Below are positions 39,374 to 48,223 of a stretch of DNA of 64,000 bases, piece by piece; within the stretch, counting starts at the first letter, position 1; each line of letters starts with the position of its first letter. Location: contig DATKDP010000016.1 in assembly GCA_035546335.1 (NCBI GenBank), forward strand, positions 135,971 to 199,970, given 5' to 3'. The stretch comes from DATKDP01 sp035546335 (lineage in GTDB: Bacteria; Acidobacteriota; Thermoanaerobaculia; Gp7-AA8). The notes beneath the pieces are model-generated. The model saw only the letters and a list, made by a program, of their open reading frames with translations. It was not told the DNA's origin and did not search any database. A program made the translations under genes and the position numbers.

Positions 39374-41548
39374 ATGATTCGCTTCGAAGACATACTCGAC
39401 AGGGTCGAGAGCTTCAAGCCCGACTTCGACGAGGAGCTGCTGCAGAAGGCCTACATCTTCTCCGCACTCGAGCATCGGGGGCAGGTCCGTCGCTCGGGAG
39501 AGCCCTATCTCGTCCATCCTCTCAACGTCGCCTGGATCCTCGCCGACATGCGACTCGACGAGACGTCGATTGCGGTCGGGCTCCTCCACGACGTGCTGGA
39601 AGACACGCTGACCACCAAAGAGAAGCTCCAGGAGCTTTTCGGCGACGAGATCGCCGAGCTGGTCGATGGTCTCACCAAGATCTCGCGCTACTCCTACGTC
39701 TCCCGAGAGCAGGAGCAGGCCGAGACGTTCCGCAAGATGATCCTGGCGATGGCGTCCGATCTTCGCGTCGTTCTGGTCAAGCTCGCCGACCGCCTCCACA
39801 ACATGCGCACGCTGGAGTTTCTCCCGGCGGACAAGCGCGCGAACATCGCCAAGGAGACGATGGAGATCTACGCGCCGATCGCCAACCGGCTCGGGATGGG
39901 GATGCTCAAGAACGAGCTGGAGGATCTGTCGTTCCGGCATCTGATGCCGCGCGAGTACGAGGATCTTTCCTCGGCGGTGAAAGCGAAGATGACCGTGTCG
40001 GCGGACATCGTCGAGCGCATCCGGAAAACCATCGCCGGAAAAATGACCGAGAGCGGCATCCAGGTCGACGTGGGCGGGCGGGTCAAATCGATGCATTCGA
40101 TCTACCAGAAGCTACGCCGCCAGGGCATCGACATCGGACAGCTCTATGACTACCTCGCGTTCCGCCTCATCACCCAGGACGTCAAGGACTGCTATGCGGC
40201 CCTCGGCATCATTCACCAGACATGGCGCCCGGTCCCCGGGCGGATCAAGGACTACGTCGCCATGCCCAAGCCGAATTTCTATCAGTCGCTGCACACGACG
40301 GTCGTTGCGGAGAAGGGCCAGCCGTTCGAGGTGCAGATTCGTACGCGCGAGATGGATCTGGTGGCCGAGCAGGGGATCGCCGCCCACTGGAAGTACAAGG
40401 AAGGCCGCCTCGGTGCTTCGGCCGATGATGCGAGCTTTCTCTGGCTCCGCCAGCTGGTGGAGTGGCAGAACGACATCAAGGATCCGCGCGTCTTCATGAA
40501 CTCGCTCAAGATCGATCTCTATCCCGACGAGGTCTACACCTTCACGCCGAAGGGAGATGTGTTCGCCTTCCCCCGGGGGGCGACCCCCCTCGACTTCGCC
40601 TACAGGGTCCATACCGACGTCGGGAACCGCTGCGTCGGCGCCCGCGTCAACGGCAAGCTCGTGCCGCTCCGCACGACGATCAGAAACGGCGACATCGTCG
40701 AGATTCTGACCGGGCCGAACCAGACACCCAGCAGAGAATGGATCAACCTGGTCGTCACCTCGCGCGCGCGGCACAAGATCCGTCACTGGCTCAACACCGA
40801 GCAGAAGCACCGTTCCATCGAGCTGGGAAAGAAGCTGCTGGAGAAGGAGGCGAAGCGTTATCGCGTCAGCCTTCGAAAGCTGGTCGCCGAGAACGCCCTC
40901 GACGGCGTGCTCTCCGAATACGGACTCGCGAGAGTCGAGGATCTCTATGCCGACGTCGGCTACGGCAAGGTCTCGCCGAAGGCGATCATCGAGAGGTTCG
41001 TGCCGGACGGAAAGAAAGAGAAGCGCGAGCCCGACACGGAAGGGATGCTCCAGCAGGCCGTGCGCAGGATCTTCCCCTTCACCTCCGGGCAGACGATTCT
41101 GGTCAAAGGTCACAACGATCTGATGACGTATCTGGCGCGCTGCTGTAATCCGGTCCCGGGAGAGGACATCATCGGGTACGTCACCCGCGGAAAGGGAATC
41201 GCGGTCCACAGCGCCAATTGCCCCAACGTGAAAAACCTCATGTTCAACCCCGATCGCGAGATCGAGGTGGCGTGGGATGATCAGCGGGGCTCGGAGTTTC
41301 GCATCGAGCTCGAGGTGGTCATGGAAGATCGCCAGGGCATTCTCGCGAAAGTCATCTCCTCGATCGCCAACCTGAAAACCAACATTCACCACATCGAATC
41401 ACACACCTCCGCGGGGCGCGGCACGGTCGAGCTCATCGTGGAGGTCGCCGACCTCAAACATCTGGAGAAGGTGATCCGGTCGATCTCCGGCGTGCCGGGG
41501 GTGCTGAGCGTGGAGAGGAAATACAACATCCGCCATGCCACGGCATGA
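39374..41548 (+). CDS. relA/spoT: Bifunctional (p)ppGpp synthetase/hydrolase
   Basis: This 724-residue RSH protein controls the stringent response. The HD hydrolase domain (about 25-180) keeps HPLNVAWIL, the HD pair of GLLHDVLEDT and LVKLADRLHNMRTLEF. The synthetase domain (about 235-345) has YDYLAFRLIT, GRIKDYVAMPKPNFYQSLHT and EVQIRT. TGS (about 390-450; VYTFTPKGDVFAFPRGATPL) and ACT (about 645-720) domains follow. Both activities therefore look intact. ATG 39374 is preferred to the long upstream extension that overlaps the ABC ATPase gene. A TTATACT-like -10 lies near 39284-39293. Confidence 0.96.
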   Translation: MIRFEDILDRVESFKPDFDEELLQKAYIFSALEHRGQVRRSGEPYLVHPLNVAWILADMRLDETSIAVGLLHDVLEDTLTTKEKLQELFGDEIAELVDGLTKISRYSYVSREQEQAETFRKMILAMASDLRVVLVKLADRLHNMRTLEFLPADKRANIAKETMEIYAPIANRLGMGMLKNELEDLSFRHLMPREYEDLSSAVKAKMTVSADIVERIRKTIAGKMTESGIQVDVGGRVKSMHSIYQKLRRQGIDIGQLYDYLAFRLITQDVKDCYAALGIIHQTWRPVPGRIKDYVAMPKPNFYQSLHTTVVAEKGQPFEVQIRTREMDLVAEQGIAAHWKYKEGRLGASADDASFLWLRQLVEWQNDIKDPRVFMNSLKIDLYPDEVYTFTPKGDVFAFPRGATPLDFAYRVHTDVGNRCVGARVNGKLVPLRTTIRNGDIVEILTGPNQTPSREWINLVVTSRARHKIRHWLNTEQKHRSIELGKKLLEKEAKRYRVSLRKLVAENALDGVLSEYGLARVEDLYADVGYGKVSPKAIIERFVPDGKKEKREPDTEGMLQQAVRRIFPFTSGQTILVKGHNDLMTYLARCCNPVPGEDIIGYVTRGKGIAVHSANCPNVKNLMFNPDREIEVAWDDQRGSEFRIELEVVMEDRQGILAKVISSIANLKTNIHHIESHTSAGRGTVELIVEVADLKHLEKVIRSISGVPGVLSVERKYNIRHATA

Positions 41549-41630
41549 ATCCGGGAACCGGCGCCTTTCCCGAGCCCGAGCCCGGACCCGAGCCCGGACT
41601 TTGACTCTCGAATCAAAAAAGTTTGTAGCG

Positions 41631-41825
41631 TCAGCGGGCGGCTTTCCGGATCTTCCCGCTGCGGATGCAACGGGTGCAGACATTCATTCGTTGCACGGCG
41701 TTGCCGACCATCACGCGGACGCGCTGGAGATTGGGCAGCCAGCGCCGGCTGCTGACGTTGTGGGCGTGGCTGACGCGGTTTCCGAATACCGGTTTTTTCC
41801 CGCAAACTTCACAGATTCTGGCCAT
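41631..41825 (-). CDS. rpmB: 50S ribosomal protein bL28
   Basis: This 64-residue ribosomal protein has the typical start MARICEVCGKKPVFGNRVSH and then RRWLPNLQRVRV, with a C-terminal CTRCIRSGKI. The two CxxC pairs mark a zinc-binding C+ form. AGGAG lies upstream of the ATG on the minus strand. It is convergent with relA/spoT and divergent from pilM. Confidence 0.95.
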   Translation of the reverse strand: MARICEVCGKKPVFGNRVSHAHNVSSRRWLPNLQRVRVMVGNAVQRMNVCTRCIRSGKIRKAAR

Positions 41826-42122
41826 TTTCCTGCTCCTCGGCTGCGAAAAAGCGTCGAATTGTAACCACGATCACGCTTTTCCGCAATCGCAGTCCGTATC
41901 GTTCCATCTGCCTCGGCCCGGCTCCCGGTTTCGCCTGCGCTCGGATCGTGCTGTACAATGGGCGCAGCCGGATCGTTCCGAAGGAGCGTACTTCTTTTTT
42001 TGACTGAAAATGTTGCAGAGTTGACAGCAACAATAAAACGGTGTAATTTCGCACCATCTTTCAAAATATGCCTTAAGTTGCGGAGCCATAAAGAGAAGTG
42101 AGTGCGATGGATGGGGTGAGCG
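41826..42122. other. Divergent rpmB/pilM intergenic region
   Basis: This 297-bp stretch is more AT-rich than its surroundings. It holds the good promoter at 42021-42049 pointing toward pilM and a TACAAT hexamer near 41952-41957 of unclear use. A T7 run occurs around 41994-42001. No gene can be supported in it. Confidence 0.6.
42021..42049 (+). promoter_or_regulatory. Sigma-70-type promoter of the pilMNOPQ operon
   Basis: TTGACA (42021-42026), exactly 17 bases, then TAATTT (42044-42049). It is the best housekeeping promoter in the window and lies about 74 bases upstream of the pilM start, giving a short leader of about 65 bases. Confidence 0.7.
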
Positions 42123-43181
42123 GTGTTCTTCTCAAAGAGCAAAAATGTCGTCGGTCTTGATATCGGCTCCTCAGCAATCAAGCTCGTCGAGCTGAAGGAG
42201 AAGAAAGCAAACAGCTTTCAGCTCCTGAAGGTCGGACTCGAGCAGCTGTCGCCCGAGGCCATCGTGGACGGTTCGATCATGGATTCGTCCCTGGTCGTCG
42301 ACACGATCCAACGCCTGAACGCCTCCCAGGCGGTGAAGAATTCCAACTTCGCGACCTCGCTTTCGGGCCACTCGGTGATCATCAAAAAGATCTCGCTCCC
42401 GGCAATGTCCGCCGAAGAGCTCGCCGAGTCGATCCAGTGGGAAGCGGAGCAGTACATCCCCTTCGACATCAATGACGTCAACCTCGACTACGTTCCCCTG
42501 ACTCCCCCGGGAACCGGCGAGAACATCGAGGTCATTCTCGTCGCCGTCAAGAAAGAGAAGATCAACGACTACACGTCGGTGATCGGCCAGGCGGGCAAAA
42601 TGCCGGTGCTCGTCGACGTCGATGCGTTCGCTGTCCAGAACTGTTACGAGATGAACTACTCGATCGACGAGGGGCGGGTTCTCGCCCTGGTCAACATCGG
42701 CGCGTCGGTCACCAACGTGAACATTCTGCAGGGGACGACCTCGCTGTTCTGGCGCGACATCACCTTCGGAGGAAATCAATACACCGACGCGATTCAGCGT
42801 GAGCTGAACCTTTCGTTCACGCAGGCCGAATCGCTCAAGCGCGGTGAACAGGTCGCCGATCGGAACATCCAGCAGGTGATTCCGATCCTGAACTCCGTCT
42901 CGGAGGACTTCGCGGGAGAGTTGCGCAAAACGCTCGACTTCTTCACCGCCACCTCGGGGGCCGACCGCGTGGACGAGCTGGTGCTCGCCGGCGGTGGGGC
43001 GACCGTTCTGAATCTCGATTCGATTCTGCGCGACAAGTTCGCGCTTCCGGTCGAGATCATGAATCCATTCAGAAACGTGACGTTCAGCGAGAGCGAGTTC
43101 AATCCCGAATGGATCGCCGAGGTGGGGCCCAGCATGGCGGTGGCGGTGGGTCTGGCGATCAGGAAGTTGGGTGACGCGTGA
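42123..43181 (+). CDS. pilM: Type IV pilus assembly protein PilM
   Basis: This actin-like ATPase of 352 residues is the cytoplasmic base of the pilus alignment complex and binds the PilN N-terminus. Signatures are VVGLDIGSSAIKLVEL (phosphate 1), AISAEELAESIQWEAEQYIP-type text in the middle, RVLALVNIGASVTNVNIL (phosphate 2) and LVLAGGGATVLN (adenosine loop). The start is GTG 42123, preceded by GGGGTGAG. Its stop overlaps pilN's GTG. pilB, pilT and pilC are not in the window. Confidence 0.95.
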   Translation: MFFSKSKNVVGLDIGSSAIKLVELKEKKANSFQLLKVGLEQLSPEAIVDGSIMDSSLVVDTIQRLNASQAVKNSNFATSLSGHSVIIKKISLPAMSAEELAESIQWEAEQYIPFDINDVNLDYVPLTPPGTGENIEVILVAVKKEKINDYTSVIGQAGKMPVLVDVDAFAVQNCYEMNYSIDEGRVLALVNIGASVTNVNILQGTTSLFWRDITFGGNQYTDAIQRELNLSFTQAESLKRGEQVADRNIQQVIPILNSVSEDFAGELRKTLDFFTATSGADRVDELVLAGGGATVLNLDSILRDKFALPVEIMNPFRNVTFSESEFNPEWIAEVGPSMAVAVGLAIRKLGDA

Positions 43182-43840
43182 TCAAGATCAATCTGATTCG
43201 GGAAGGACGTGCGGCGGTTCGGGGTCCGATTCCCGCGGGCGTCTCCCCGTCGGGCCCGAGCAGCGTCAACAACACACTGCTGGTGGGTCTCATCATCGTC
43301 GGCGTTCTCGTTTCGGGTGCGTACTGGATGCTGAAGGACCGCGAAAAGAAGGCCAAGGAGGCTCTGGTCGTGAGCCAGCGGGAGCAGGCGGCCAAGCTCG
43401 AAAAAATCATCGCCGAAGTCGAGCGCTTCCAGAGACGGAAGGACATGCTCCAGAAGCGGATCGATCTGATCAACGAGCTGAAGCGGAATCAGAAGGGGCC
43501 CGTCCGCGTGCTCGACCGCATCAGCCAGGACCTGCCCGATCTGGTCTGGCTCGACAGGATGACGCTCACCGGCGCCAGGATCGATCTGAACGGGCGCGCA
43601 CTCAATCCGAATGCGTTCGCGAACTACGTCGAGAACATCAAATCGGATCCGATGTTCGATGAGCCGGAAGTCGGTGCGGTTCGCGAATCCGGCCGGACGG
43701 CCGGAGGAGCCAGTGTCTACACCTGGAACATGTCGTTCAATTTCCGATGGGCGCCGGCTGCCGAAGTGACGCCGGCCAGCTCGCCTGGCGAGCCGGCCGA
43801 AGCCGGGGGCGACGCGGTCGAAGCGCCGCCTGCGAGTTAG
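43178..43840 (+). CDS. pilN: Type IV pilus assembly protein PilN
   Basis: This 220-residue bitopic inner-membrane protein starts with the PilM-binding motif MIKINLIRE, followed by one membrane helix (about 30-50; LLVGLIIVGVLVSGAYWML), a coiled coil (about 52-105) and a periplasmic ferredoxin-like domain (LDRISQDLPDLVWLDRMTL, then ENIKSDPMFDEPEV). The C-terminal tail is Ala/Pro/Glu-rich. GTG start overlaps the pilM stop (GTGA). It forms the PilN-PilO heterodimer. Confidence 0.93.
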   Translation: MIKINLIREGRAAVRGPIPAGVSPSGPSSVNNTLLVGLIIVGVLVSGAYWMLKDREKKAKEALVVSQREQAAKLEKIIAEVERFQRRKDMLQKRIDLINELKRNQKGPVRVLDRISQDLPDLVWLDRMTLTGARIDLNGRALNPNAFANYVENIKSDPMFDEPEVGAVRESGRTAGGASVYTWNMSFNFRWAPAAEVTPASSPGEPAEAGGDAVEAPPAS

Positions 43841-43850
43841 GAGAGGATGG

Positions 43851-44474
43851 ATGGCGATTACGACCGGACTCGAAGAAAAGCCGTGGTACTACGGAGTCGG
43901 TGTCGGCCTGGTCGTGGCCATCGCCCTGGTTGCCGCCACGCATTACCTCCTGGTGACGAAGATCAACGAGGAGATCGTGGCGAAGGATCGCGAGCTCGAC
44001 GAGCTCGCCAAGAAGATCGAAGCCGGACGTGCCGCAGAGAAGAAGCTTCCGCAGTTCCGGGAGGAAGTGGCGCGCCTCGAGCTCGAGCTGGAAAAGCTGC
44101 GGAGAATCCTCCCCTCGACGCGCAACACCGAGGAGATGATCAAGAAGATCAAATCGCTGGTCGATCAGGGCGATTTCACCCTGCGCAGTCTCGTCTTCCC
44201 GAGGCTTGCGACGGGAGGGGGCGAGGACATCTACGCCGAGTGGCCCATCTCGGTCTCGGTCGAGGGCGGCTTCCACAACCTGGCGATTCTGTTCAATCGT
44301 CTCGGCAACTTCTCGCGTATCGTCAACGTCGAGCGTTTCACCATCACGGCTCTGGGGGCGCAGGCGACCAATACGATCGCCGTGGAGTTCATCGCCAAGA
44401 CGTTCGTCTACATGGAACCGAAGGATGAGGTGCCGGCAGCGACGGGCAAGGCGAAGCCGGGGGGAGGGAAGTAA
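43851..44474 (+). CDS. pilO: Type IV pilus assembly protein PilO
   Basis: This 207-residue inner-membrane protein has one helix (about 16-35; VGVGLVVAIALVAATHYLL), a coiled coil (about 40-90) and a periplasmic domain with ILPSTRNTEEMIKKIKSL and WPISVSVEGGFHNLAILFNR, the usual PilO fold, then IVNVERFTI. The ATG follows GGAGAGG-like sequence after the pilN stop. Its TAA overlaps the pilP ATG (TAATG). Confidence 0.93.
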   Translation: MAITTGLEEKPWYYGVGVGLVVAIALVAATHYLLVTKINEEIVAKDRELDELAKKIEAGRAAEKKLPQFREEVARLELELEKLRRILPSTRNTEEMIKKIKSLVDQGDFTLRSLVFPRLATGGGEDIYAEWPISVSVEGGFHNLAILFNRLGNFSRIVNVERFTITALGAQATNTIAVEFIAKTFVYMEPKDEVPAATGKAKPGGGK

Positions 44475-44998
44475 TGGGTGAGTCGCGGTTCTGCTCGAAG
44501 ATCGTGCGCGTCGCGATGGCACTGTCGCTGTTTGCGCTCTTTGGAAATCTGATGGCGCAGCAGGAACAACCTCCCGCGCCCGCGGCGGGAGAAGAGGTCC
44601 TGCAACAGAATCTCCAGGAAATTCTCGAGGAGCGAGAGGCTCCCGATTCCTACCGCTACGATCCGCAGGGTCGTCGCGATCCTTTCCGATCGCTGATCGG
44701 TCCGACTCCGAAGCTCAGTCGTGAGAACGCACCCCCGGGACCGCCCGGGTTCCTCATCGACGAGATGAATCTGATCGGAATCGTCAAGGGGAAGCAGGGG
44801 CTGACGGCGATGGTCCGTGGTCCCGACAACAATGGGTATCTGCTGCGAGCCGGCGAGAAGGTGTTCGATGGCGAAGTCATTCGAATCACGCCGAACTCCG
44901 TCGTATTCCGCCAGGAAGTCAACGATCCGACCCGCATCGAGCGGTATCGTGAGGTCGTCAAGGAGCTGAAGGCGCAGGCAAGCGGCAAGAAGCGTTGA
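44474..44998 (+). CDS. pilP: Type IV pilus assembly protein PilP
   Basis: This 174-residue periplasmic linker between PilNO and the PilQ secretin has a signal-like N-terminus (KIVRVAMALSLFALFGNLMA, cleavage near MAQQ; no lipobox Cys, unlike many PilP). It then has the PilP domain with YDPQGRRDPFRSLI, MNLIGIVKGKQGLTAMVRGP and YLLRAGEKVFDGEVIRI. The start overlaps pilO. Lack of a lipid anchor is a minor oddity. Confidence 0.9.
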   Translation: MGESRFCSKIVRVAMALSLFALFGNLMAQQEQPPAPAAGEEVLQQNLQEILEEREAPDSYRYDPQGRRDPFRSLIGPTPKLSRENAPPGPPGFLIDEMNLIGIVKGKQGLTAMVRGPDNNGYLLRAGEKVFDGEVIRITPNSVVFRQEVNDPTRIERYREVVKELKAQASGKKR

Positions 44999-45035
44999 AA
45001 CATCGGATGCGAGTTGGTGTGTGGAGGGCCGTGTG

Positions 45036-47480
45036 ATGGTGAAGCTGGGGGGCAAGATGAAAGCACTACATCTCCTTCTTCTCGGAGGAGTGATCGCGTT
45101 CGGTGTTCACTGCGCTTCGAGCGGGCCGATCGGATCATCGCAGTCCGATGCGCCCGACGCGTCGCTCTCCGCCAGTGCGCTCGTGTCGGTGCGCGCCGAG
45201 CCGGCTCCGATTCCAAGAATCGTCCTGCAGACGACGGGCTCTCCTTCGTATACTTCCTATAGTCCGCAGCCCGAAGTGTTCGTCGTCGATCTCCCCCGGA
45301 CATCCAAGGCGCCCGATCTCGTGCTGCCGCCTCCGGCTGACTGGCCGGCTTTCATCACCACGCTCACGGCGTACGAAGCGGTGGAGCTCGGCAGTCCGCT
45401 CACTCGCGTCACCATCCGAACCGACCGGAAGGTCTCGCCCAGAACTCAGGTGATCGACGGTGGCGTCACCATCGAATTCGACGAAGCGACCGCAGAATCG
45501 CTCGCTCCTCCGGAGCTCATCGAGCCCGAGCCGGTCGTCGTCGTCGATCAGATCACCTCCCCCGCAGCCTCTCAGTCCGCTCCCGCCGTTCGCTTCACGG
45601 GAGTCGAGGATCGCGTCACCCCGGGAGCGCCGAAGGCGACGCGGCTGTTCGGCGTTCGGACCAGCGGCTCCGGCCCTTCGCTGGTGATCATTCTCGAGAC
45701 CAATGGGGTCGCAGAGTACAAGGCGTTCCGCCTTTCCAGTCCCGAACGGATCGTCATCGATCTTTCCGGCGTGAAGAATGTCGCCCGCGAGAAGACCATG
45801 CCGCTGGGTGATCCCTACGTCAAGAGAATCCGTCTTTCTCAGTTCGCCACCTCGCCCCAGGAAGTCACCCGTGTCGTGCTCGATCTCGACGAGGTCGTCG
45901 ACTATCGGCTGACCAAGGGGAATGAATCGCTGAAGCTCTCGTTCGGCGATGCGCCGATCGCTCCACCGGAAGCCATCGCCGTGCAGTCTGCCGGCAATCC
46001 CGCGCCGAACAGGCCGGCCCGTTCAGGGGATCTCGTCGAGCAGATTCCGGCGATTGCCGAATCGTACGTTCCGAGCTCCCGCCCGGCGCCAGCGATCACG
46101 CACGTCGTGAATGCACCGCAGGAGCCGGCCGCGCCGCCGCGCCGCCCGACCACGACCCTCACGCCGCCGGCCTCGGACGATGTCTTCATCGAGCCGACCG
46201 AGCGAAGGGCCGCGACGATCGGGGGAACGATCAGCGGGGCTGGCAGCCGGCGATTGAGCGGCGCCGAAAGAATCTATACCGGAGAGCCGATCGATCTGAA
46301 CCTCAAGGACGCCGACATCAAGGATGTCCTTCGCCTCTTCGCGCAGCTCACCGGACTGAACATCGCAATCGACCCGCAGGTCTCGGGAACGGTGACGGTC
46401 GACTTCGCTGGTGTGCCGTGGGACCAGGCTCTCGAGCTGATCCTCCGTCAGAACGGGCTCGCCTTCGAGCTCGACGGGAACGTCATGCGCATCGGAACGC
46501 TGGCGCGCCTGAGCGCCGAGCAGGCGCAGGAGCGCAAGCTCGAGGAGGACAAGCGTCTCAACGTTCCGCTGACGACGATCAGCCACAAGCTCTCCTACGC
46601 CAGGGCTGGCGACATCCAGGGGCTGCTGAAAGACATCGCCTCACCGCGGGCGAAGATCGTCATCGACAGCCGCACGAATCAGCTGATCATCACCGAGATC
46701 CCCGAGTATCTGCAGACGATGCTCAACATGATCGAGACGATCGACATCGCGACTCCGCAGGTGGTCATCGAGGCGAGGATCGTCGAGACGACGAAGAACT
46801 TCTCGCGCCAGCTCGGTGTCTCGTGGGGATTCCAGGGAGCGCTCGATCCTGCGCTCGGTACCGGAACCGGACTGCAGTTCCCGAACCGCATCGGCTTCGA
46901 AGGAGGTCCCTTCGACTTCGGCAGCGGAAACTCGATCATCAGTCTCACTCTGGGCAACGTGCTCGGAACGTTCGATCTCGATCTGATCCTGACGGCCGCC
47001 GAGAACGAGGGTCTGGTCCGCATCGTCTCCGCACCGAAGGTGACGACCCAGGACAACGAACAGGCCGACATCGAGAGCGGCGTTCAGATCCCGCTGCAGA
47101 CCCGGGTGAATTTCACGACGACGGTCACCTACATCAATGCCACGCTGCGGCTTGGAGTGCGCCCGCAGATCACCGAGGCGGGGACGGTGATCATGGAGAT
47201 TCAGGTGCAGAAGGTGGAGCCGGCACTCGGTCTTCAGGTCGTGGGAACAGCCAACTCTCCGCTGCTCACGCGCCGGGCCCAGACCAAGCTGATGGTGCGC
47301 GACGGTGGCACGACGGTGATCGGTGGAATCTATCAGGCGACCGAGAACCAGGCGCAATCGCGTGTCCCCTTCGTCCACTCGATCCCGGTGATCGGCAATC
47401 TGTTCAAGAATCGAAACTTCGATACGCGGCATGACGAGCTGTTGATCTTCATCACTCCGCGCATCGTACGGAATACCTGA
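45036..47480 (+). CDS. pilQ: Type IV pilus secretin PilQ
   Basis: This 814-residue outer-membrane secretin is the pilus exit pore. It has a signal peptide (about 1-25), two AMIN domains (about 45-130 and 190-300; IVIDLSGVKNVAREKTMPLG), a low-complexity linker (310-400), a secretin/TonB short N-terminal domain (IDLNLKDADIKDVLRLFAQL), an N1 domain (TISHKLSYARAGDIQGLLKD) and the secretin core (VVIEARIVETTKNFSRQLGV, then GGTTVIGGIYQ and ITPRIVRN at the end). ATG 45036 has GGAGG at 8 bases; GTG 45021 and ATG 45057 are alternatives. Confidence 0.94.
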   Translation: MVKLGGKMKALHLLLLGGVIAFGVHCASSGPIGSSQSDAPDASLSASALVSVRAEPAPIPRIVLQTTGSPSYTSYSPQPEVFVVDLPRTSKAPDLVLPPPADWPAFITTLTAYEAVELGSPLTRVTIRTDRKVSPRTQVIDGGVTIEFDEATAESLAPPELIEPEPVVVVDQITSPAASQSAPAVRFTGVEDRVTPGAPKATRLFGVRTSGSGPSLVIILETNGVAEYKAFRLSSPERIVIDLSGVKNVAREKTMPLGDPYVKRIRLSQFATSPQEVTRVVLDLDEVVDYRLTKGNESLKLSFGDAPIAPPEAIAVQSAGNPAPNRPARSGDLVEQIPAIAESYVPSSRPAPAITHVVNAPQEPAAPPRRPTTTLTPPASDDVFIEPTERRAATIGGTISGAGSRRLSGAERIYTGEPIDLNLKDADIKDVLRLFAQLTGLNIAIDPQVSGTVTVDFAGVPWDQALELILRQNGLAFELDGNVMRIGTLARLSAEQAQERKLEEDKRLNVPLTTISHKLSYARAGDIQGLLKDIASPRAKIVIDSRTNQLIITEIPEYLQTMLNMIETIDIATPQVVIEARIVETTKNFSRQLGVSWGFQGALDPALGTGTGLQFPNRIGFEGGPFDFGSGNSIISLTLGNVLGTFDLDLILTAAENEGLVRIVSAPKVTTQDNEQADIESGVQIPLQTRVNFTTTVTYINATLRLGVRPQITEAGTVIMEIQVQKVEPALGLQVVGTANSPLLTRRAQTKLMVRDGGTTVIGGIYQATENQAQSRVPFVHSIPVIGNLFKNRNFDTRHDELLIFITPRIVRNT

Positions 47481-47581
47481 GAAGGAAGATGGAACGAACG
47501 AGGCGGAGGGAGAGAGAGATGAGGCATCAGGGCTCGTTCATGAGATCCCGCTGCGGCGCTGCGTTCGAATCGGAGGCGACG

Positions 47582-48139
47582 ATGTTGCGAAGAATCGTGG
47601 TGTTGGCATTCGCGGCCCTGACTGCTTCGCTGAGCTTCTCGTGCAGCGAGATCAGCCGCGACACGGCTCCGGTGGAGATGGTCGCCACCGTCAATCAGGA
47701 GATTCAGCTGATCGACTTCGCCGATGCAGGCTGCGGCGACCTCGGCACCATTCTCCTGCGGGCGATCACCAAGAGGACGGACGTCAGCGATACACGCTTT
47801 CTCGACATTCGGCTGCAGCGGCTTCGCGTCTCCTATGTGAGAACCGATGGCGGGAGCCTGATTCCGCAGCCGTTCGTCCAGACGATCTCGGGAATCCTTC
47901 CCGTGAACGGCACGGCGACGCTGAACCGCTTCTTCGTCTTCGAAGTCAATGCGTTGACGCAGGCGCCCTTCGCGGCGCTCCAGCCCAACAACGGTGGTAT
48001 CGATCCCGAGACCGGGCAGCCCTTCGTGAAGATGGATGTCATTCTCGAGATCTTCGGTGAGACTCTTTCGGGAGAGAACGTCGCAACCACGGCACGTTTC
48101 CCTCTCACGTTCTGCTTCAACTGCGGAGGTTGTCGATAA
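47582..48139 (+). CDS. Small exported protein after pilQ, Cys-rich C-terminus
   Basis: I do not recognise this 185-residue protein. Residues 1-24 are a signal peptide, possibly of a lipoprotein (ASLSFSCSE). The mature part is rich in beta-strands (FLDIRLQRLRVSYVRTDGGS, then NRFFVFEVNAL). The last residues are FCFNCGGCR, a C-x2-C-x2-C cluster that could form disulfides or hold a metal. ATG 47582 follows GGAGGCGACG; an open frame from 47489 is less likely. It lies 100 bp after pilQ and before the giant repeat protein on the same strand, so a pilus or surface role is plausible but unproven. Confidence 0.8.
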   Translation: MLRRIVVLAFAALTASLSFSCSEISRDTAPVEMVATVNQEIQLIDFADAGCGDLGTILLRAITKRTDVSDTRFLDIRLQRLRVSYVRTDGGSLIPQPFVQTISGILPVNGTATLNRFFVFEVNALTQAPFAALQPNNGGIDPETGQPFVKMDVILEIFGETLSGENVATTARFPLTFCFNCGGCR

Positions 48140-48223
48140 CCAGCAATCGGCGTGACCATCAGACGCTCGATGAGGTACCGATTCATGCCAGGGGCGGGTG
48201 CAGGCGAGATTATGGGGGATAGG

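Noticed and set aside
41535..42003. Small plus-strand frames over rpmB and the promoter region
   Set aside because: They are opposite a certain ribosomal protein gene or lie in promoter DNA and lack start signals.
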